Of a stretch of DNA of 64,000 bases, positions 24,014 through 32,826 are shown piece after piece. The translations under genes were made by a program, and so were the position numbers. Position 1 is the first letter of the stretch, and each line of letters begins with the position of its first letter. Under the pieces are notes generated by a model. It did no database searches and was not told the origin of the DNA. It worked only from the letters and a program-made list of their open reading frames with translations. Location of the stretch: positions 310,001 to 374,000 of the forward strand of contig NZ_JASBQQ010000003.1 in NCBI RefSeq assembly GCF_029961185.1. Direction: 5' to 3'. This DNA is from Albidovulum aestuarii. GTDB taxonomy: Bacteria > Pseudomonadota > Alphaproteobacteria > Rhodobacterales > Rhodobacteraceae.

Positions 24014-24041
24014 TCGCAATTAGCCGTAAGGCTTCGATATT

Positions 24042-24072
24042 TGTGATCACAAGAAAATTCGACGTGATCACA
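24042..24072. promoter_or_regulatory. Paired TGTGATCACA / CGTGATCACA sites before sdhC
   Basis: A perfect palindrome TGTGATCACA (24042-24051) and a one-mismatch copy CGTGATCACA (24063-24072), centres 21 bp apart, exactly as before sucC. They lie 150-180 nt before sdhC and only 30-60 nt past the DUF1194 stop codon, in a stretch of low GC that looks like a promoter. Probable operators controlling sdhCDAB with the suc operon. Confidence 0.72.
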
Positions 24073-24218
24073 AAGCTGCTCTTTATCGCTAACGCGCGGG
24101 AAATCGTCGGTTTTGAGCCAATCGCGGCGTGACATGGGCGGCTTTTACGTTATGAAGTACGGGACTGCCCGCTGGCGTTCCCGCACGCCCGTGTGCAAAG
24201 GCAAAAGAGGGACTGACC

Positions 24219-24602
24219 ATGGCCGATGTCAACCGGGGCAACCGTCCGCTGTCGCCGCATCTGCAGATCTACCGCATGCCGCTGACGGCGATCACCTCGA
24301 TCCTCACCCGGATCACCGGCAATGCGCTGATCGTCGCTGCCTTCCTGATCGTCTGGTGGCTTCTGGCGGCGGCGACGAGCGAGGCCTATTTTGCGACCGC
24401 CGATGCGGTGCTGACAAGCTGGTTCGGCAAGCTGGTGTTCCTCGGCTCGATCTGGGCGGTCTGGTATCATCTGCTGACCGGTCTCAGGCATCTTTATTAT
24501 GACAGTGGGCGGGGGCTCGACATCCCGACGGCCGAGAAACTCGGCTGGGCCTGCATCATCGGATCGGTCGTGCTGACCCTTCTCACCATCATCATTCTCT
24601 GA
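24219..24602 (+). CDS. sdhC: Succinate dehydrogenase cytochrome b556 subunit
   Basis: A 127-residue membrane anchor of complex II with three helices. It carries the family signature RPLSPHLQIYR near the N-terminus and WYHLLTGLRHLYYD, in which His residues act as the haem ligand and quinone-site neighbour. Together with sdhD it anchors sdhAB to the inner membrane and passes electrons to ubiquinone. RBS GGGACTGACC precedes the ATG. First gene of the sdh operon, downstream of the paired palindromes. Confidence 0.95.
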   Translation: MADVNRGNRPLSPHLQIYRMPLTAITSILTRITGNALIVAAFLIVWWLLAAATSEAYFATADAVLTSWFGKLVFLGSIWAVWYHLLTGLRHLYYDSGRGLDIPTAEKLGWACIIGSVVLTLLTIIIL

Positions 24603-24614
24603 GGGGGCAGGACC

Positions 24615-24986
24615 ATGCGTTACCTCACCGACCGCAAGCGCGCCGCAGGCCTCGGTTCCGCCAAAACCGGGACGGAGCATCACTGGCATATGCAGGTTTC
24701 GGCCGTTGGCCTTGCAATCCTGATCCCGCTTTTCCTCTTCACCTTCGGCGGCATTCTTGGCGCGCCTTATGAAGATGTCGTCGCCTATTACGCGCGGCCC
24801 TTCCCGGCCATCGTGGCGGGGCTGACGCTGCTCGTTGGCCTTTATCATTTCAAGAACGGCGCGCAGATGATGATTGAGGACTATGTCCATGGCTTTGCCC
24901 GCAAGGCCGCGATCATCGCCACCGTATGCTTTTCCTACGGCCTGATGGCCACCGGGCTTTACGCGCTGATCAAGCTCGCGCTCTGA
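24615..24986 (+). CDS. sdhD: Succinate dehydrogenase hydrophobic anchor subunit
   Basis: A 123-residue protein with three membrane helices. The [15 protein letters not shown] start of helix one and [19 protein letters not shown] are typical of the alphaproteobacterial SdhD; the His in LYHF is the probable second haem ligand and the Asp-Tyr after it belongs to the quinone site. It follows sdhC by 12 nt and precedes sdhA by 10 nt, with a GGGG-type ribosome binding site. Confidence 0.94.
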   Translation: MRYLTDRKRAAGLGSAKTGTEHHWHMQVSAVGLAILIPLFLFTFGGILGAPYEDVVAYYARPFPAIVAGLTLLVGLYHFKNGAQMMIEDYVHGFARKAAIIATVCFSYGLMATGLYALIKLAL

Positions 24987-24996
24987 GGGACTGAAC

Positions 24997-26799
24997 ATGA
25001 CCGCATATACTTACGAAACCCATGAATATGACGTGGTCGTTGTTGGTGCCGGCGGCGCTGGTCTGCGCGCGACGCTTGGCATGGCCGAACAGGGGCTGCG
25101 CACGGCCTGCGTGACGAAGGTCTTTCCGACCCGCTCCCATACCGTCGCTGCCCAGGGCGGCATCGCGGCGTCCTTGTCGAACATGGGCCCGGACCACTGG
25201 CAGTGGCACATGTACGACACGGTAAAGGGCTCGGACTGGCTCGGCGATACCGACGCGATGGAATACCTCGCGCGGGAAGCGCCGAAGGCGGTCTATGAGC
25301 TGGAACATTACGGCGTGCCGTTCAGCCGCACCGAAGAGGGCAAGATCTATCAGCGCCCGTTCGGCGGCCATACGACCGAGTTCGGCGAAGGCCCCCCGGT
25401 GCAGCGCACCTGCGCTGCCGCCGACCGCACCGGTCACGCGATCCTGCACACGCTTTACGGCCAGTCGCTGAAGCACAATGCCGAGTTCTATATCGAGTAT
25501 TTCGCGCTTGATCTGATCATGACCGATGGCGTCTGCACCGGCGTTGTCTGCTGGAAGCTCGATGACGGCACGATCCATGTCTTCAACGCCAAGATGGTGG
25601 TGCTGGCGACAGGCGGATATGGCCGCGCCTATTTCAGTGCGACCTCGGCCCATACCTGCACCGGCGATGGCGGCGGCATGGTGGCGCGCGCCGGGCTGCC
25701 CCTGCAGGACATGGAATTCGTGCAGTTCCACCCGACCGGCATCTATGGCTCGGGCTGCCTGATCACCGAAGGCGCGCGCGGCGAGGGTGGCTATCTGACC
25801 AACTCCGAAGGCGAGCGGTTCATGGAACGCTATGCGCCGACCTACAAGGATCTGGCCAGCCGCGACGTTGTCAGCCGCTGCATGACGATCGAGATCCGGG
25901 AAGGGCGGGGTGTGGGCCCGAACAAGGACCATATCCACCTGCACCTGAACCACCTGCCGCCGGAAACGCTGGCGCTGCGCCTGCCGGGTATCTCGGAAAG
26001 CGCGCGCATCTTCGCGGGCGTCGATCTGACCAAGGAACCGATACCGGTCCTGCCGACCGTGCATTACAACATGGGTGGCATCCCGACGAACTATTGGGGC
26101 GAGGTGCTGGCCCCGACGAAGAAGAACCCCGACGCCGTGGTTCCCGGCCTGATGGCGGTGGGCGAGGCGGGCTGCGCTTCTGTGCACGGCGCCAACCGGC
26201 TTGGCTCCAACAGCCTGATCGACCTTGTCGTCTTCGGTCGCGCCGCCGCGATCCGCGCGGGCGAGGTTGTGAACCCGAAGGACCGTAACCAGCCGGTCAA
26301 TACCGCCGAAGTGGACAAGGCGCTGTCGCGCTTCGATGACCTGCGGAACGCCGACGGTGCTGTGCCGACCGCCGATCTGCGCCTTGAGATGCAGAAGACC
26401 ATGCAGGCCGATGCGGCCGTCTTCCGCACCGACAAAACGCTGGCAGAGGGTGTGAAGAAGATGGGCGCGGTGGCGGCCAAGATGGGCGACCTGAAGGTCA
26501 CCGACCGCTCGCTGATCTGGAACAGCGATCTGATGGAGACGCTGGAACTGGCGAATCTGATGCCCAACGCGCTGGCGACGATCACTGCGGCCGAGGCCCG
26601 CAAGGAAAGCCGGGGCGCACATGCGCATGAGGATTACCCGAACCGCGACGACAAGGAATGGCGCAAGCATTCGCTGGCCTGGGCCGATGGGGCGAAAGTC
26701 AAGCTCGACTACCGCCCGGTCCATCTTGATCCGCTGACGACCGAGAAAGAGGGCGGGATCGACCTGAAAAAGATTGCGCCGAAGGCGAGGGTTTACTGA
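24997..26799 (+). CDS. sdhA: Succinate dehydrogenase flavoprotein subunit
   Basis: A 600-residue subunit that oxidises succinate to fumarate. FAD-binding [19 protein letters not shown] lies near residue 15; His48 in [11 protein letters not shown] is the covalent FAD attachment site; HPTGIYG and [14 protein letters not shown] are active-site motifs. Length and order are standard. The stop and the start of the next gene overlap as TGATG, which couples synthesis of a small lipoprotein to SdhA. A long frame on the other strand is a shadow. Confidence 0.97.
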   Translation: MTAYTYETHEYDVVVVGAGGAGLRATLGMAEQGLRTACVTKVFPTRSHTVAAQGGIAASLSNMGPDHWQWHMYDTVKGSDWLGDTDAMEYLAREAPKAVYELEHYGVPFSRTEEGKIYQRPFGGHTTEFGEGPPVQRTCAAADRTGHAILHTLYGQSLKHNAEFYIEYFALDLIMTDGVCTGVVCWKLDDGTIHVFNAKMVVLATGGYGRAYFSATSAHTCTGDGGGMVARAGLPLQDMEFVQFHPTGIYGSGCLITEGARGEGGYLTNSEGERFMERYAPTYKDLASRDVVSRCMTIEIREGRGVGPNKDHIHLHLNHLPPETLALRLPGISESARIFAGVDLTKEPIPVLPTVHYNMGGIPTNYWGEVLAPTKKNPDAVVPGLMAVGEAGCASVHGANRLGSNSLIDLVVFGRAAAIRAGEVVNPKDRNQPVNTAEVDKALSRFDDLRNADGAVPTADLRLEMQKTMQADAAVFRTDKTLAEGVKKMGAVAAKMGDLKVTDRSLIWNSDLMETLELANLMPNALATITAAEARKESRGAHAHEDYPNRDDKEWRKHSLAWADGAKVKLDYRPVHLDPLTTEKEGGIDLKKIAPKARVY

Positions 26800-27173
26800 T
26801 GAGGAAACGGATCGTCATTCTTCCGCTGGCCCTGACACTGGCGCTGGGCGCTTGCGTTCAGGAACGCCCGAACATTCAGACCGCCGACGGGACGCTGTCC
26901 TACACCAAGAAAAAATCCGGTGCGGCGGTTCTGTCGGGCGGGGCGGGCTATCACGGTGCCTATCTGCAGGAGACCCCGAACAAGCCGGCGCCGGAGAAAA
27001 AACCCGAACCCGTGGTCAAGGCCGCGCCGGGCAAACTGCCGCTTCCGGCGGGTTATGCGCTGCTGCCGGGTGATGAGGAACTCTGGCCGACTTTGACACG
27101 CGAACAGCAGGAACGCGCGCTGTTGTTCCTGAAGGACGGCTCCACCATCCGCGCATCACTGAGGACCGACTGA
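26799..27173 (+). CDS. Putative lipoprotein in the sdh operon
   Basis: A 124-residue protein whose N-terminus (RKRIVILPLALTLALGACV) is a lipoprotein signal with lipobox LGAC, acyl-Cys near residue 20. The rest is Lys/Pro-rich and then has LPAGYALLPGDEELWPTLTREQQERALLFLKDGSTIRASL, a segment that recurs in alphaproteobacterial small outer-envelope proteins. It overlaps sdhA by one base and the next gene by one base. Co-synthesis with SdhA is clear; whether it acts on complex II is not known. Confidence 0.7.
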   Translation: MRKRIVILPLALTLALGACVQERPNIQTADGTLSYTKKKSGAAVLSGGAGYHGAYLQETPNKPAPEKKPEPVVKAAPGKLPLPAGYALLPGDEELWPTLTREQQERALLFLKDGSTIRASLRTD

Positions 27174-27499
27174 TGACCATACGCTTGCTGACGGCCCTCG
27201 CTCTCGTCACGTCTCTGCCGGGCTGCGCCGGTGTGATCGTTGCCGATGCGAGCAAGAACGAATCCCGCGCGGCCATCGCCAAAGTGATGGCCGAGGAACG
27301 CCCCGGCATCGACGCCGAGGCGGCCGGCAAATGTGTGCAGAAGGCGATGACGCTGGTCGAAACGGTGCAGCTTGGCACCGCCGACAACTACAAATCCGTC
27401 TCAACAGCCAACCGTGAACGTATCCGCACCTATGCGGCCCGGGCTGAGGCGGTTGCCTGCCTCGATGCGCTGCCGGTGACGGAGGAGGTCGCCGGGTGA
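27173..27499 (+). CDS. Small exported hypothetical protein in the sdh operon
   Basis: A 108-residue protein with a signal peptide carrying a LPGCAG motif (Cys near residue 18) that reads as a lipobox-like site. The mature chain is helical (ADASKNESRAAIAKVMAEER) with two further Cys (GKCVQKA and VACLDAL) spaced to allow one disulfide. No family is recognised. It sits between two overlapping small genes and before sdhB, all in one transcript. Confidence 0.65.
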   Translation: MTIRLLTALALVTSLPGCAGVIVADASKNESRAAIAKVMAEERPGIDAEAAGKCVQKAMTLVETVQLGTADNYKSVSTANRERIRTYAARAEAVACLDALPVTEEVAG

Positions 27500-27810
27500 C
27501 CTTGCTTGCGCCCCATATCGGCTTGCTTGGTGCGCTTGCAATGCTTGCGCTCCTGGCGGCCTGCGGACCGATGTCGGTCGAACGGGCGGAGGAGGCCTGT
27601 TACGAACGCGCCCGTCTTGCCGCCGGTCCGCGCGGCATGGTCGCGGTGGGAACCGGGTCGGGCGGACCATCCAGCAAGGTGCGGCTGACGATCTCGTCCG
27701 AATGGCTCCAGGGCAAGGATCCGGCCGAGCTTTACAATTCCTGCGTCTATCGAAAATCCGGTCAGCTTCCGCGCCGACCGCTCTATGACCGCCCCGGTTG
27801 GAAGGGATAA
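27496..27810 (+). CDS. Small lipoprotein in the sdh operon
   Basis: A 104-residue protein starting at a GTG that overlaps the upstream stop (GTGA). The N-terminus is hydrophobic and ends in LLAACGP, a good lipobox with the acyl-Cys near residue 23. The mature part has two Cys (EEACYERA and YNSCVYRK) and an Arg/Pro-rich end. Third of three small envelope proteins placed between sdhA and sdhB, which it precedes by 3 nt. Role unknown. Confidence 0.65.
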   Translation: MTLLAPHIGLLGALAMLALLAACGPMSVERAEEACYERARLAAGPRGMVAVGTGSGGPSSKVRLTISSEWLQGKDPAELYNSCVYRKSGQLPRRPLYDRPGWKG

Positions 27811-27813
27811 GAC

Positions 27814-28590
27814 ATGGTCCAGTTCACGCTTCCCAAGAATTCGAAGATCCGCACCGGCAAGACCTGGCCGAAACCGTCGGGCACGAATATCCGCAAATTC
27901 CAGATTTATCGCTGGGATCCCGATACGGGCGAAAACCCGCGGGTCGACACCTATTTCCTCGACATGGACCAGTGCGGTCCGATGATCCTCGACGCGCTGA
28001 TCAAGATCAAGAATGAGATCGACCCGACCCTGACCTTCCGCCGGTCCTGCCGCGAAGGCATTTGTGGGTCGTGTGCCATGAATATCGGCGGGATCAATAC
28101 GCTCGCCTGCATCTATGGCCTCGATGAGGTGAAGGGCGATGTGAAGATCTATCCGCTGCCGCATATGCCGGTGGTGAAGGACCTGATCCCGGATCTTACC
28201 CATTTCTACGCCCAGCATGCCTCGATCATGCCGTGGTTGGAGACGAAGACGAACCGCCCGGCCAAGGAGTGGCGGCAGTCGATCGACGACCGCAAGAAGC
28301 TCGACGGTCTCTATGAATGCGTGATGTGCGCCTCCTGCTCGACCTCCTGCCCAAGCTATTGGTGGAATGGCGACCGCTATCTTGGCCCGGCAGCACTTCT
28401 GCACGCCTATCGCTGGATCATCGACAGCCGGGATGAGGCGACGGGCGAGCGGCTGGACGATCTGGAAGATCCGTTCAAACTTTACCGCTGCCACACGATC
28501 ATGAACTGCGCCAAGACCTGCCCCAAGGGACTGAACCCGGCCAAGGCGATTGCCGAGATCAAAAAGATGATGGTCGAACGGGTGGTGTGA
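27814..28590 (+). CDS. sdhB: Succinate dehydrogenase iron-sulfur subunit
   Basis: A 258-residue subunit with three cluster motifs: [15 protein letters not shown] for [2Fe-2S], [16 protein letters not shown] for [4Fe-4S], and [17 protein letters not shown] for [3Fe-4S]. It moves electrons from SdhA to the membrane subunits. Unlike many operons, three small envelope proteins separate it from sdhA. A short region of 138 nt follows before the BNR-repeat gene, with no obvious terminator. Confidence 0.97.
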   Translation: MVQFTLPKNSKIRTGKTWPKPSGTNIRKFQIYRWDPDTGENPRVDTYFLDMDQCGPMILDALIKIKNEIDPTLTFRRSCREGICGSCAMNIGGINTLACIYGLDEVKGDVKIYPLPHMPVVKDLIPDLTHFYAQHASIMPWLETKTNRPAKEWRQSIDDRKKLDGLYECVMCASCSTSCPSYWWNGDRYLGPAALLHAYRWIIDSRDEATGERLDDLEDPFKLYRCHTIMNCAKTCPKGLNPAKAIAEIKKMMVERVV

Positions 28591-28728
28591 GGCGGTAGGG
28601 TCACGATATAACCGGTTTTGGTTGATCGGGCCCCGCGAACGGCCACAGCGACAGTCCCAACTTCGGGCCGCTATGCGGCTCGGATGGCCTGTGTTAGCCT
28701 GTTATGGCGAAACAGGAGAGGCACGCCA

Positions 28729-29880
28729 ATGTCGCGGGACATTACGCTGCTTGTCGGAACTACCAAGGGGCTGTTTCTGGTCGGCGTTGGCGAAGGCGGA
28801 TGGTCCGTCTCCGGGCCCCACTGCGGCGGCTGGCCCATAAACCATGCGGTTGGCGATCCGGAAACCGGCATGATCTGGGCCGGGGGCGGCGGGGACTGGC
28901 ATGGCGCGGGTGTCTGGCGGTCGGACGATGGCGGCCAGAGCTGGAAACTGGCGAAACTCACCAAGGGGCAGATGGACGACTGGGCCGCGAACGATCCCGG
29001 TTTCGCCGAGATGATCGGCTGGACCGGTGAAGAGCCTCAGTTCGGCCCGGATTTCGCACAGGTCTGGTCGCTGGGCCTTGCCCATGGCCGCCTTCATGCG
29101 GGAACCAAGCCCGCCAGCCTGATCGCCAGCGATGATGGCGGCATGACATGGCAGAAGGTGGAGGGGCTGACCGATCATCCCTCGCGTCCCGACTGGAACG
29201 GCGGTGCGGCCGGGCTTGTTTTGCATACCATCGTGGCGGACCCTGACAATCCGAAGAAATTCTGGGTCGGTATCTCTGCTGCCGGTGTGTTCGCGACCGA
29301 GGATGGCGGCGCGACCTGGGACCGGCGCAACCGGCTGTCGAATGCCGAGGACTGCGGCCATCATGACCATCCGGCGGCGCCGCGCGATGGCGAAATGGGA
29401 CATTGCGTTCACAACATGATGCGGGCGCCGGGCGGGGGCGATGTGCTTTACCAGCAAAACCATCACGGGGTCTGGCGGTCCTCCGATGGCGGGCGCAGCT
29501 GGGACGATATCACGGAGGGCCTTCCATCCACCTTCGGTTTCCCCATCCGGGTTCATCCGCGCGACCCGGACACGATCTGGACCCTGCCGCTGAACGGCGA
29601 CTCAGCGGGCCGGTTCCCGCCGGGCGCCGCCGCTGCCGTCTGGCGGTCGCGCGATGGCGGGCATAGCTGGCAGGCGATGCGGAACGGGTTGCCGCAGGAA
29701 AGCTGCTACTTCACCGTCCTCAGGCAAGCCATGGCGGGCGACATGCACGACCCGGCGGGCATCTATTTCGGCACCAATTCGGGGTCGGTTTTTGCCAGTC
29801 TGGACGAAGGCGATACATGGGACGAAATCGCCCGACACCTGCCGACAATCCTATCCGTGGAAGTGCTGGAACGCGGCTGA
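28729..29880 (+). CDS. BNR-repeat / sialidase-like beta-propeller protein
   Basis: A 383-residue protein with repeated Asp-box motifs, S-x-D-x-G-x-T-W type: WRSDDGGQSW, IASDDGGMTW, ATEDGGATW, WRSSDGGRSW, WRSRDGGHSW and SLDEGDTW. These are the signs of a BNR (bacterial neuraminidase) or VPS10-like beta-propeller. There is no signal peptide, so it is probably cytoplasmic and unlikely to be a true sialidase; similar proteins are often annotated as exo-alpha-sialidase or WD40-like. The ATG at 28729 has AGGAGAGG nearby. Substrate unknown. Confidence 0.75.
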   Translation: MSRDITLLVGTTKGLFLVGVGEGGWSVSGPHCGGWPINHAVGDPETGMIWAGGGGDWHGAGVWRSDDGGQSWKLAKLTKGQMDDWAANDPGFAEMIGWTGEEPQFGPDFAQVWSLGLAHGRLHAGTKPASLIASDDGGMTWQKVEGLTDHPSRPDWNGGAAGLVLHTIVADPDNPKKFWVGISAAGVFATEDGGATWDRRNRLSNAEDCGHHDHPAAPRDGEMGHCVHNMMRAPGGGDVLYQQNHHGVWRSSDGGRSWDDITEGLPSTFGFPIRVHPRDPDTIWTLPLNGDSAGRFPPGAAAAVWRSRDGGHSWQAMRNGLPQESCYFTVLRQAMAGDMHDPAGIYFGTNSGSVFASLDEGDTWDEIARHLPTILSVEVLERG

Positions 29881-30031
29881 GACCCTTATCTTGCGGCAAG
29901 CGCATCCTATATCTGCCCAACGTGAACGGCGGCCCCTTCACGCGTGCGAAGTCGCGAGAATGGGCATTGGGCAGGGCCGGCAATGTTGAAATTTGGCGCC
30001 CCAAGCGTTGGGGCCCGGGAGTCGCCATCAC

Positions 30032-30274
30032 ATGGCTTTATTCGACCGCGACAGGATCAGGGCGCTTTGGAAGCGTGGCCGTAGGGTTCTGGTCCGGATC
30101 AACCAGAAGGTTCCGCCGGGCCTCCGTCTGCTGCTCGGCCTGCTACTGATCGTGGGCGGTATCCTGGGATTTCTGCCAGTGCTCGGGTTCTGGATGATCC
30201 CGCTCGGGATTGCGGTGGTCTGGCTAGATATTCGCGCGTTCCGGCGCATCCGGAATGGGCGCGGGCGCGGGTGA
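30032..30274 (+). CDS. Small membrane protein
   Basis: An 80-residue protein with a basic N-terminus (LFDRDRIRALWKRGRRVLVR) followed by one long or two close hydrophobic helices (GLRLLLGLLLIVGGILGFLP, then WMIPLGIAVVWLDI). The LPVLGFWMIP motif recalls the PGPGW transmembrane family. The frame extends to 29993, but ATG 30032 begins the recognisable family-type sequence. It stands between the BNR gene and LysR with no clear partners. Function unknown. Confidence 0.55.
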   Translation: MALFDRDRIRALWKRGRRVLVRINQKVPPGLRLLLGLLLIVGGILGFLPVLGFWMIPLGIAVVWLDIRAFRRIRNGRGRG

Positions 30275-30360
30275 GGCATCGGCCCCGTCGCGCGGTTTTT
30301 ACTGGCAGGAATTTCGGCACCACTTTATGTGGGGGATGAAAATTCAGATGAGCTGAAGTC

Positions 30361-31254
30361 ATGAGCATAAAGATCGACATGTTACGCTGCTTCGTCGCCG
30401 TGTGTGATCACGGTGGGCTGGCCGGCGCGGCCGAGGCCTTGGGGCGGACGCCTTCGGCCGTGTCGATGATGCTGAAGCAGTTTGAGGAACACCTCGCTGC
30501 ACCTTTGTTCGAGGGTGCGCGCAAATCACGTTTGACACCACTTGGACAGATGATCCATGCCGAGGCGCGGCGCGAGCTTGACCATTTTGCCCGCACCATC
30601 GCGATGATCGAAGGCCATTCGCGGGCGGAACTGGGATTCATCCGGCTTGCTGTCACGCCCTCGGTCGCCACAGCCGTTCTTCCGACCGTAATCCGCCGCT
30701 TCATGGCGGAACATCCGAAAGTGCGGGTCGATCTGCGCGACATGAACTCTTCCGCCGTGCAGCACGAATTGGAACGCGAACGCGCCGATATCGGTATCGC
30801 CACTCTGGGTCCGATGCCGGGTTTTGACCGCACACGGCTCTTTTCCGATGGGTTCGGAATTGTCTGCCGGTCTGACCATCCGCTGGCTGCGGAACGCGGC
30901 TCGGTGGACTGGGCGGATATCGCCGATCATGACCTGATCGCCAACGGGCTGTGCGATCTGATCCGGGAAGAGGCTTTCGCCCCGATCCTTGCCGCCTCGC
31001 GCCTGTCTGTGCCGAACACTGCCTCCCTTCTCGGCTTCGTGCGAGCCGGGGTGGGTATCACCATACTTCCGCGCCTCGCCGTTCTTGAGGAACGCGACGG
31101 ATTGGTCTTCAGACCGCTCGCGGAAACCGCGGCACAACGCGATGTGCATGTTGTGTCTCAGCCGATGCAAAAACTGGCCCCTGCCGCGCGGGCGTTCCTC
31201 GCGGCGCTCGGCGATACCGGAATGCCGGGGATTCTGGACCGCCGCCCGTCCTGA
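30361..31254 (+). CDS. LysR family transcriptional regulator
   Basis: A 297-residue regulator. Residues 1-60 form the winged helix-turn-helix: FVAVCDHGGLAGAAEALGRT and SAVSMMLKQFEEHLAAPLFE. The rest is a periplasmic-binding-protein-like co-inducer domain (about 90-297). It reads towards the aldehyde dehydrogenase at 31379 and probably controls the cluster 31379-38878, although LysR proteins usually lie divergent from their targets. The 124-nt gap to 31379 is AT-rich and promoter-like. Confidence 0.92.
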   Translation: MSIKIDMLRCFVAVCDHGGLAGAAEALGRTPSAVSMMLKQFEEHLAAPLFEGARKSRLTPLGQMIHAEARRELDHFARTIAMIEGHSRAELGFIRLAVTPSVATAVLPTVIRRFMAEHPKVRVDLRDMNSSAVQHELERERADIGIATLGPMPGFDRTRLFSDGFGIVCRSDHPLAAERGSVDWADIADHDLIANGLCDLIREEAFAPILAASRLSVPNTASLLGFVRAGVGITILPRLAVLEERDGLVFRPLAETAAQRDVHVVSQPMQKLAPAARAFLAALGDTGMPGILDRRPS

Positions 31255-31378
31255 TTTCAGATTTCCTGAATAAAATTACAGTGCTTTCGGTTTGAGTTGA
31301 ATCATCGCTTGCCCTTACTGTCGCGCTGGGGCGCTTTGCTGTCCCGATCTTTGACGAACAATCCGGAAAGGGCCGCCC

Positions 31379-32821
31379 GTGAACAAGAATTACATCGCCG
31401 GGGAATGGGTCGCAGGTGACAGCGCGATCGACAATATCAACCCTTCGGACCTTTCCGATGTGATCGGGCAATACGCGCAGGCCTCATCCGCGCAGCTCGA
31501 CCGCGCACTGGATGCGGCGCGCGCAGCGCAAAAGATCTGGGCCGGCTACGGGCTGGAGCGGCGTCAGAACGTCCTGAACGCCATCGGCAACGAGTTGATG
31601 GCGCGGGCCGAGGAGCTGGGCACGCTTCTGGCGCGCGAAGAGGGCAAGCCTATCGTCGAGGGCAAGGGCGAGGTCTACCGTGCCGGGCAGTTCTTCACCT
31701 ATTACGCCGCCGAATGCCTGCGCCAGATCGGCGACAATGCCGACAGCGTCCGTCCGGGTGTCGAGGTCGATGTCCGCCGTGAACCGGTCGGCGTCGTCGC
31801 AATCATCTCGCCCTGGAACTTCCCGACCGCGACCGCGACCTGGAAGATCGCGCCGGCGCTGACCTTCGGCAATGCCGTCATCTGGAAACCCGCCAACCTG
31901 ACGCCCGCTTCGGCCGTGGCCCTGACCGAGATCATTTCGCGCCAGGACATTCCGGCGGGGCTTTTCAACCTCGTCATGGGGGCGGGCGGGGCCATCGGCC
32001 AGAAGCTGGTCGAAAGCACCGGCATCAACGCGATTTCGTTCACCGGTTCGGTGCCTGTCGGCAAGCAGATCGCGGCCTCGGCCATCGGCAACCTCACGAA
32101 GTTGCAGATGGAAATGGGCTCGAAGAACGCGCTGGCCGTCATGGACGACGCCGATATCGACCTCGCCGTCAGCCTTGCCGCCGGGGGTGCATTCGGCGGG
32201 TCGGGGCAGAAATGCACGGCCTCGTCGCGGCTCGTCGTGCATTCGGCCATTCACGATACCTTCGTGGAAAAGCTCGTTGCTGCCGCCAAGGCGTTCAAGG
32301 TCGGCCACGCGCTTGAGGCGGGCACCCAGATGGGTCCGGTGGTCAGCGAGGGCCAGTTGACCGGTAACCTTGGCTATATCGACCTTGGCAAGAAGGAAGG
32401 TGCCACGCTGGAATGCGGCGGTGAGCGGCTGACGATGAAGACCGAAGGCTACTACATGTCGCCCGCCGTCTTCACCGGCACGAAGAACGGCATGCGCATC
32501 AACCGCGAGGAGATGTTCGCGCCGATCACCTGCGTCATCAAGGTCGACAGCTATGACGAGGCGCTTTCGGTCGTGAACGACACCAATTTCGGCCTGACCT
32601 CGGGCATCGTCACCAAAAGCCTCGCCCGCGCCTCTCATTTCCGCCGCAACGCGCGCACCGGCTGCGTGATGGTCAACCTGCCGACGGCGGGCACCGATTA
32701 TCACGTCCCCTTCGGCGGTCGCGGCGACAGCTCTTACGGCCCGCGCGAACAGGGCGCCTATGCGGCCGAGTTCTACACCACCGTCAAGACCGCCTATATC
32801 GCCGCCGGCAACCCGGAGTAA
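31379..32821 (+). CDS. NAD(P)-dependent aldehyde dehydrogenase
   Basis: A 480-residue enzyme starting at GTG with a GGAAAGGGC site. Catalytic Cys279 (GQKCTASSR) and base Glu245 (MEMGSKN) are present, as is the Asn in SPWNFPTA. It resembles 2-oxoglutarate-semialdehyde (2,5-dioxovalerate) dehydrogenases from memory, which act at the end of hydroxyproline and sugar-acid pathways; I cannot test this. It begins the catabolic cluster and is 5 nt before the M19 gene. Substrate is unproven. Confidence 0.9.
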   Translation: MNKNYIAGEWVAGDSAIDNINPSDLSDVIGQYAQASSAQLDRALDAARAAQKIWAGYGLERRQNVLNAIGNELMARAEELGTLLAREEGKPIVEGKGEVYRAGQFFTYYAAECLRQIGDNADSVRPGVEVDVRREPVGVVAIISPWNFPTATATWKIAPALTFGNAVIWKPANLTPASAVALTEIISRQDIPAGLFNLVMGAGGAIGQKLVESTGINAISFTGSVPVGKQIAASAIGNLTKLQMEMGSKNALAVMDDADIDLAVSLAAGGAFGGSGQKCTASSRLVVHSAIHDTFVEKLVAAAKAFKVGHALEAGTQMGPVVSEGQLTGNLGYIDLGKKEGATLECGGERLTMKTEGYYMSPAVFTGTKNGMRINREEMFAPITCVIKVDSYDEALSVVNDTNFGLTSGIVTKSLARASHFRRNARTGCVMVNLPTAGTDYHVPFGGRGDSSYGPREQGAYAAEFYTTVKTAYIAAGNPE

Positions 32822-32826
32822 GGCCA

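Noticed and set aside
24970-26724. Reading frame of 584 codons opposite sdhA
   Set aside because: Antisense shadow of a conserved gene; no recognisable domain and no ribosome site.
30403-30412. TGTGATCACG, one mismatch from the TCA palindrome
   Set aside because: Lies inside the LysR coding sequence (codons for VCDHGG) and is unpaired; a chance match is expected at this rate.
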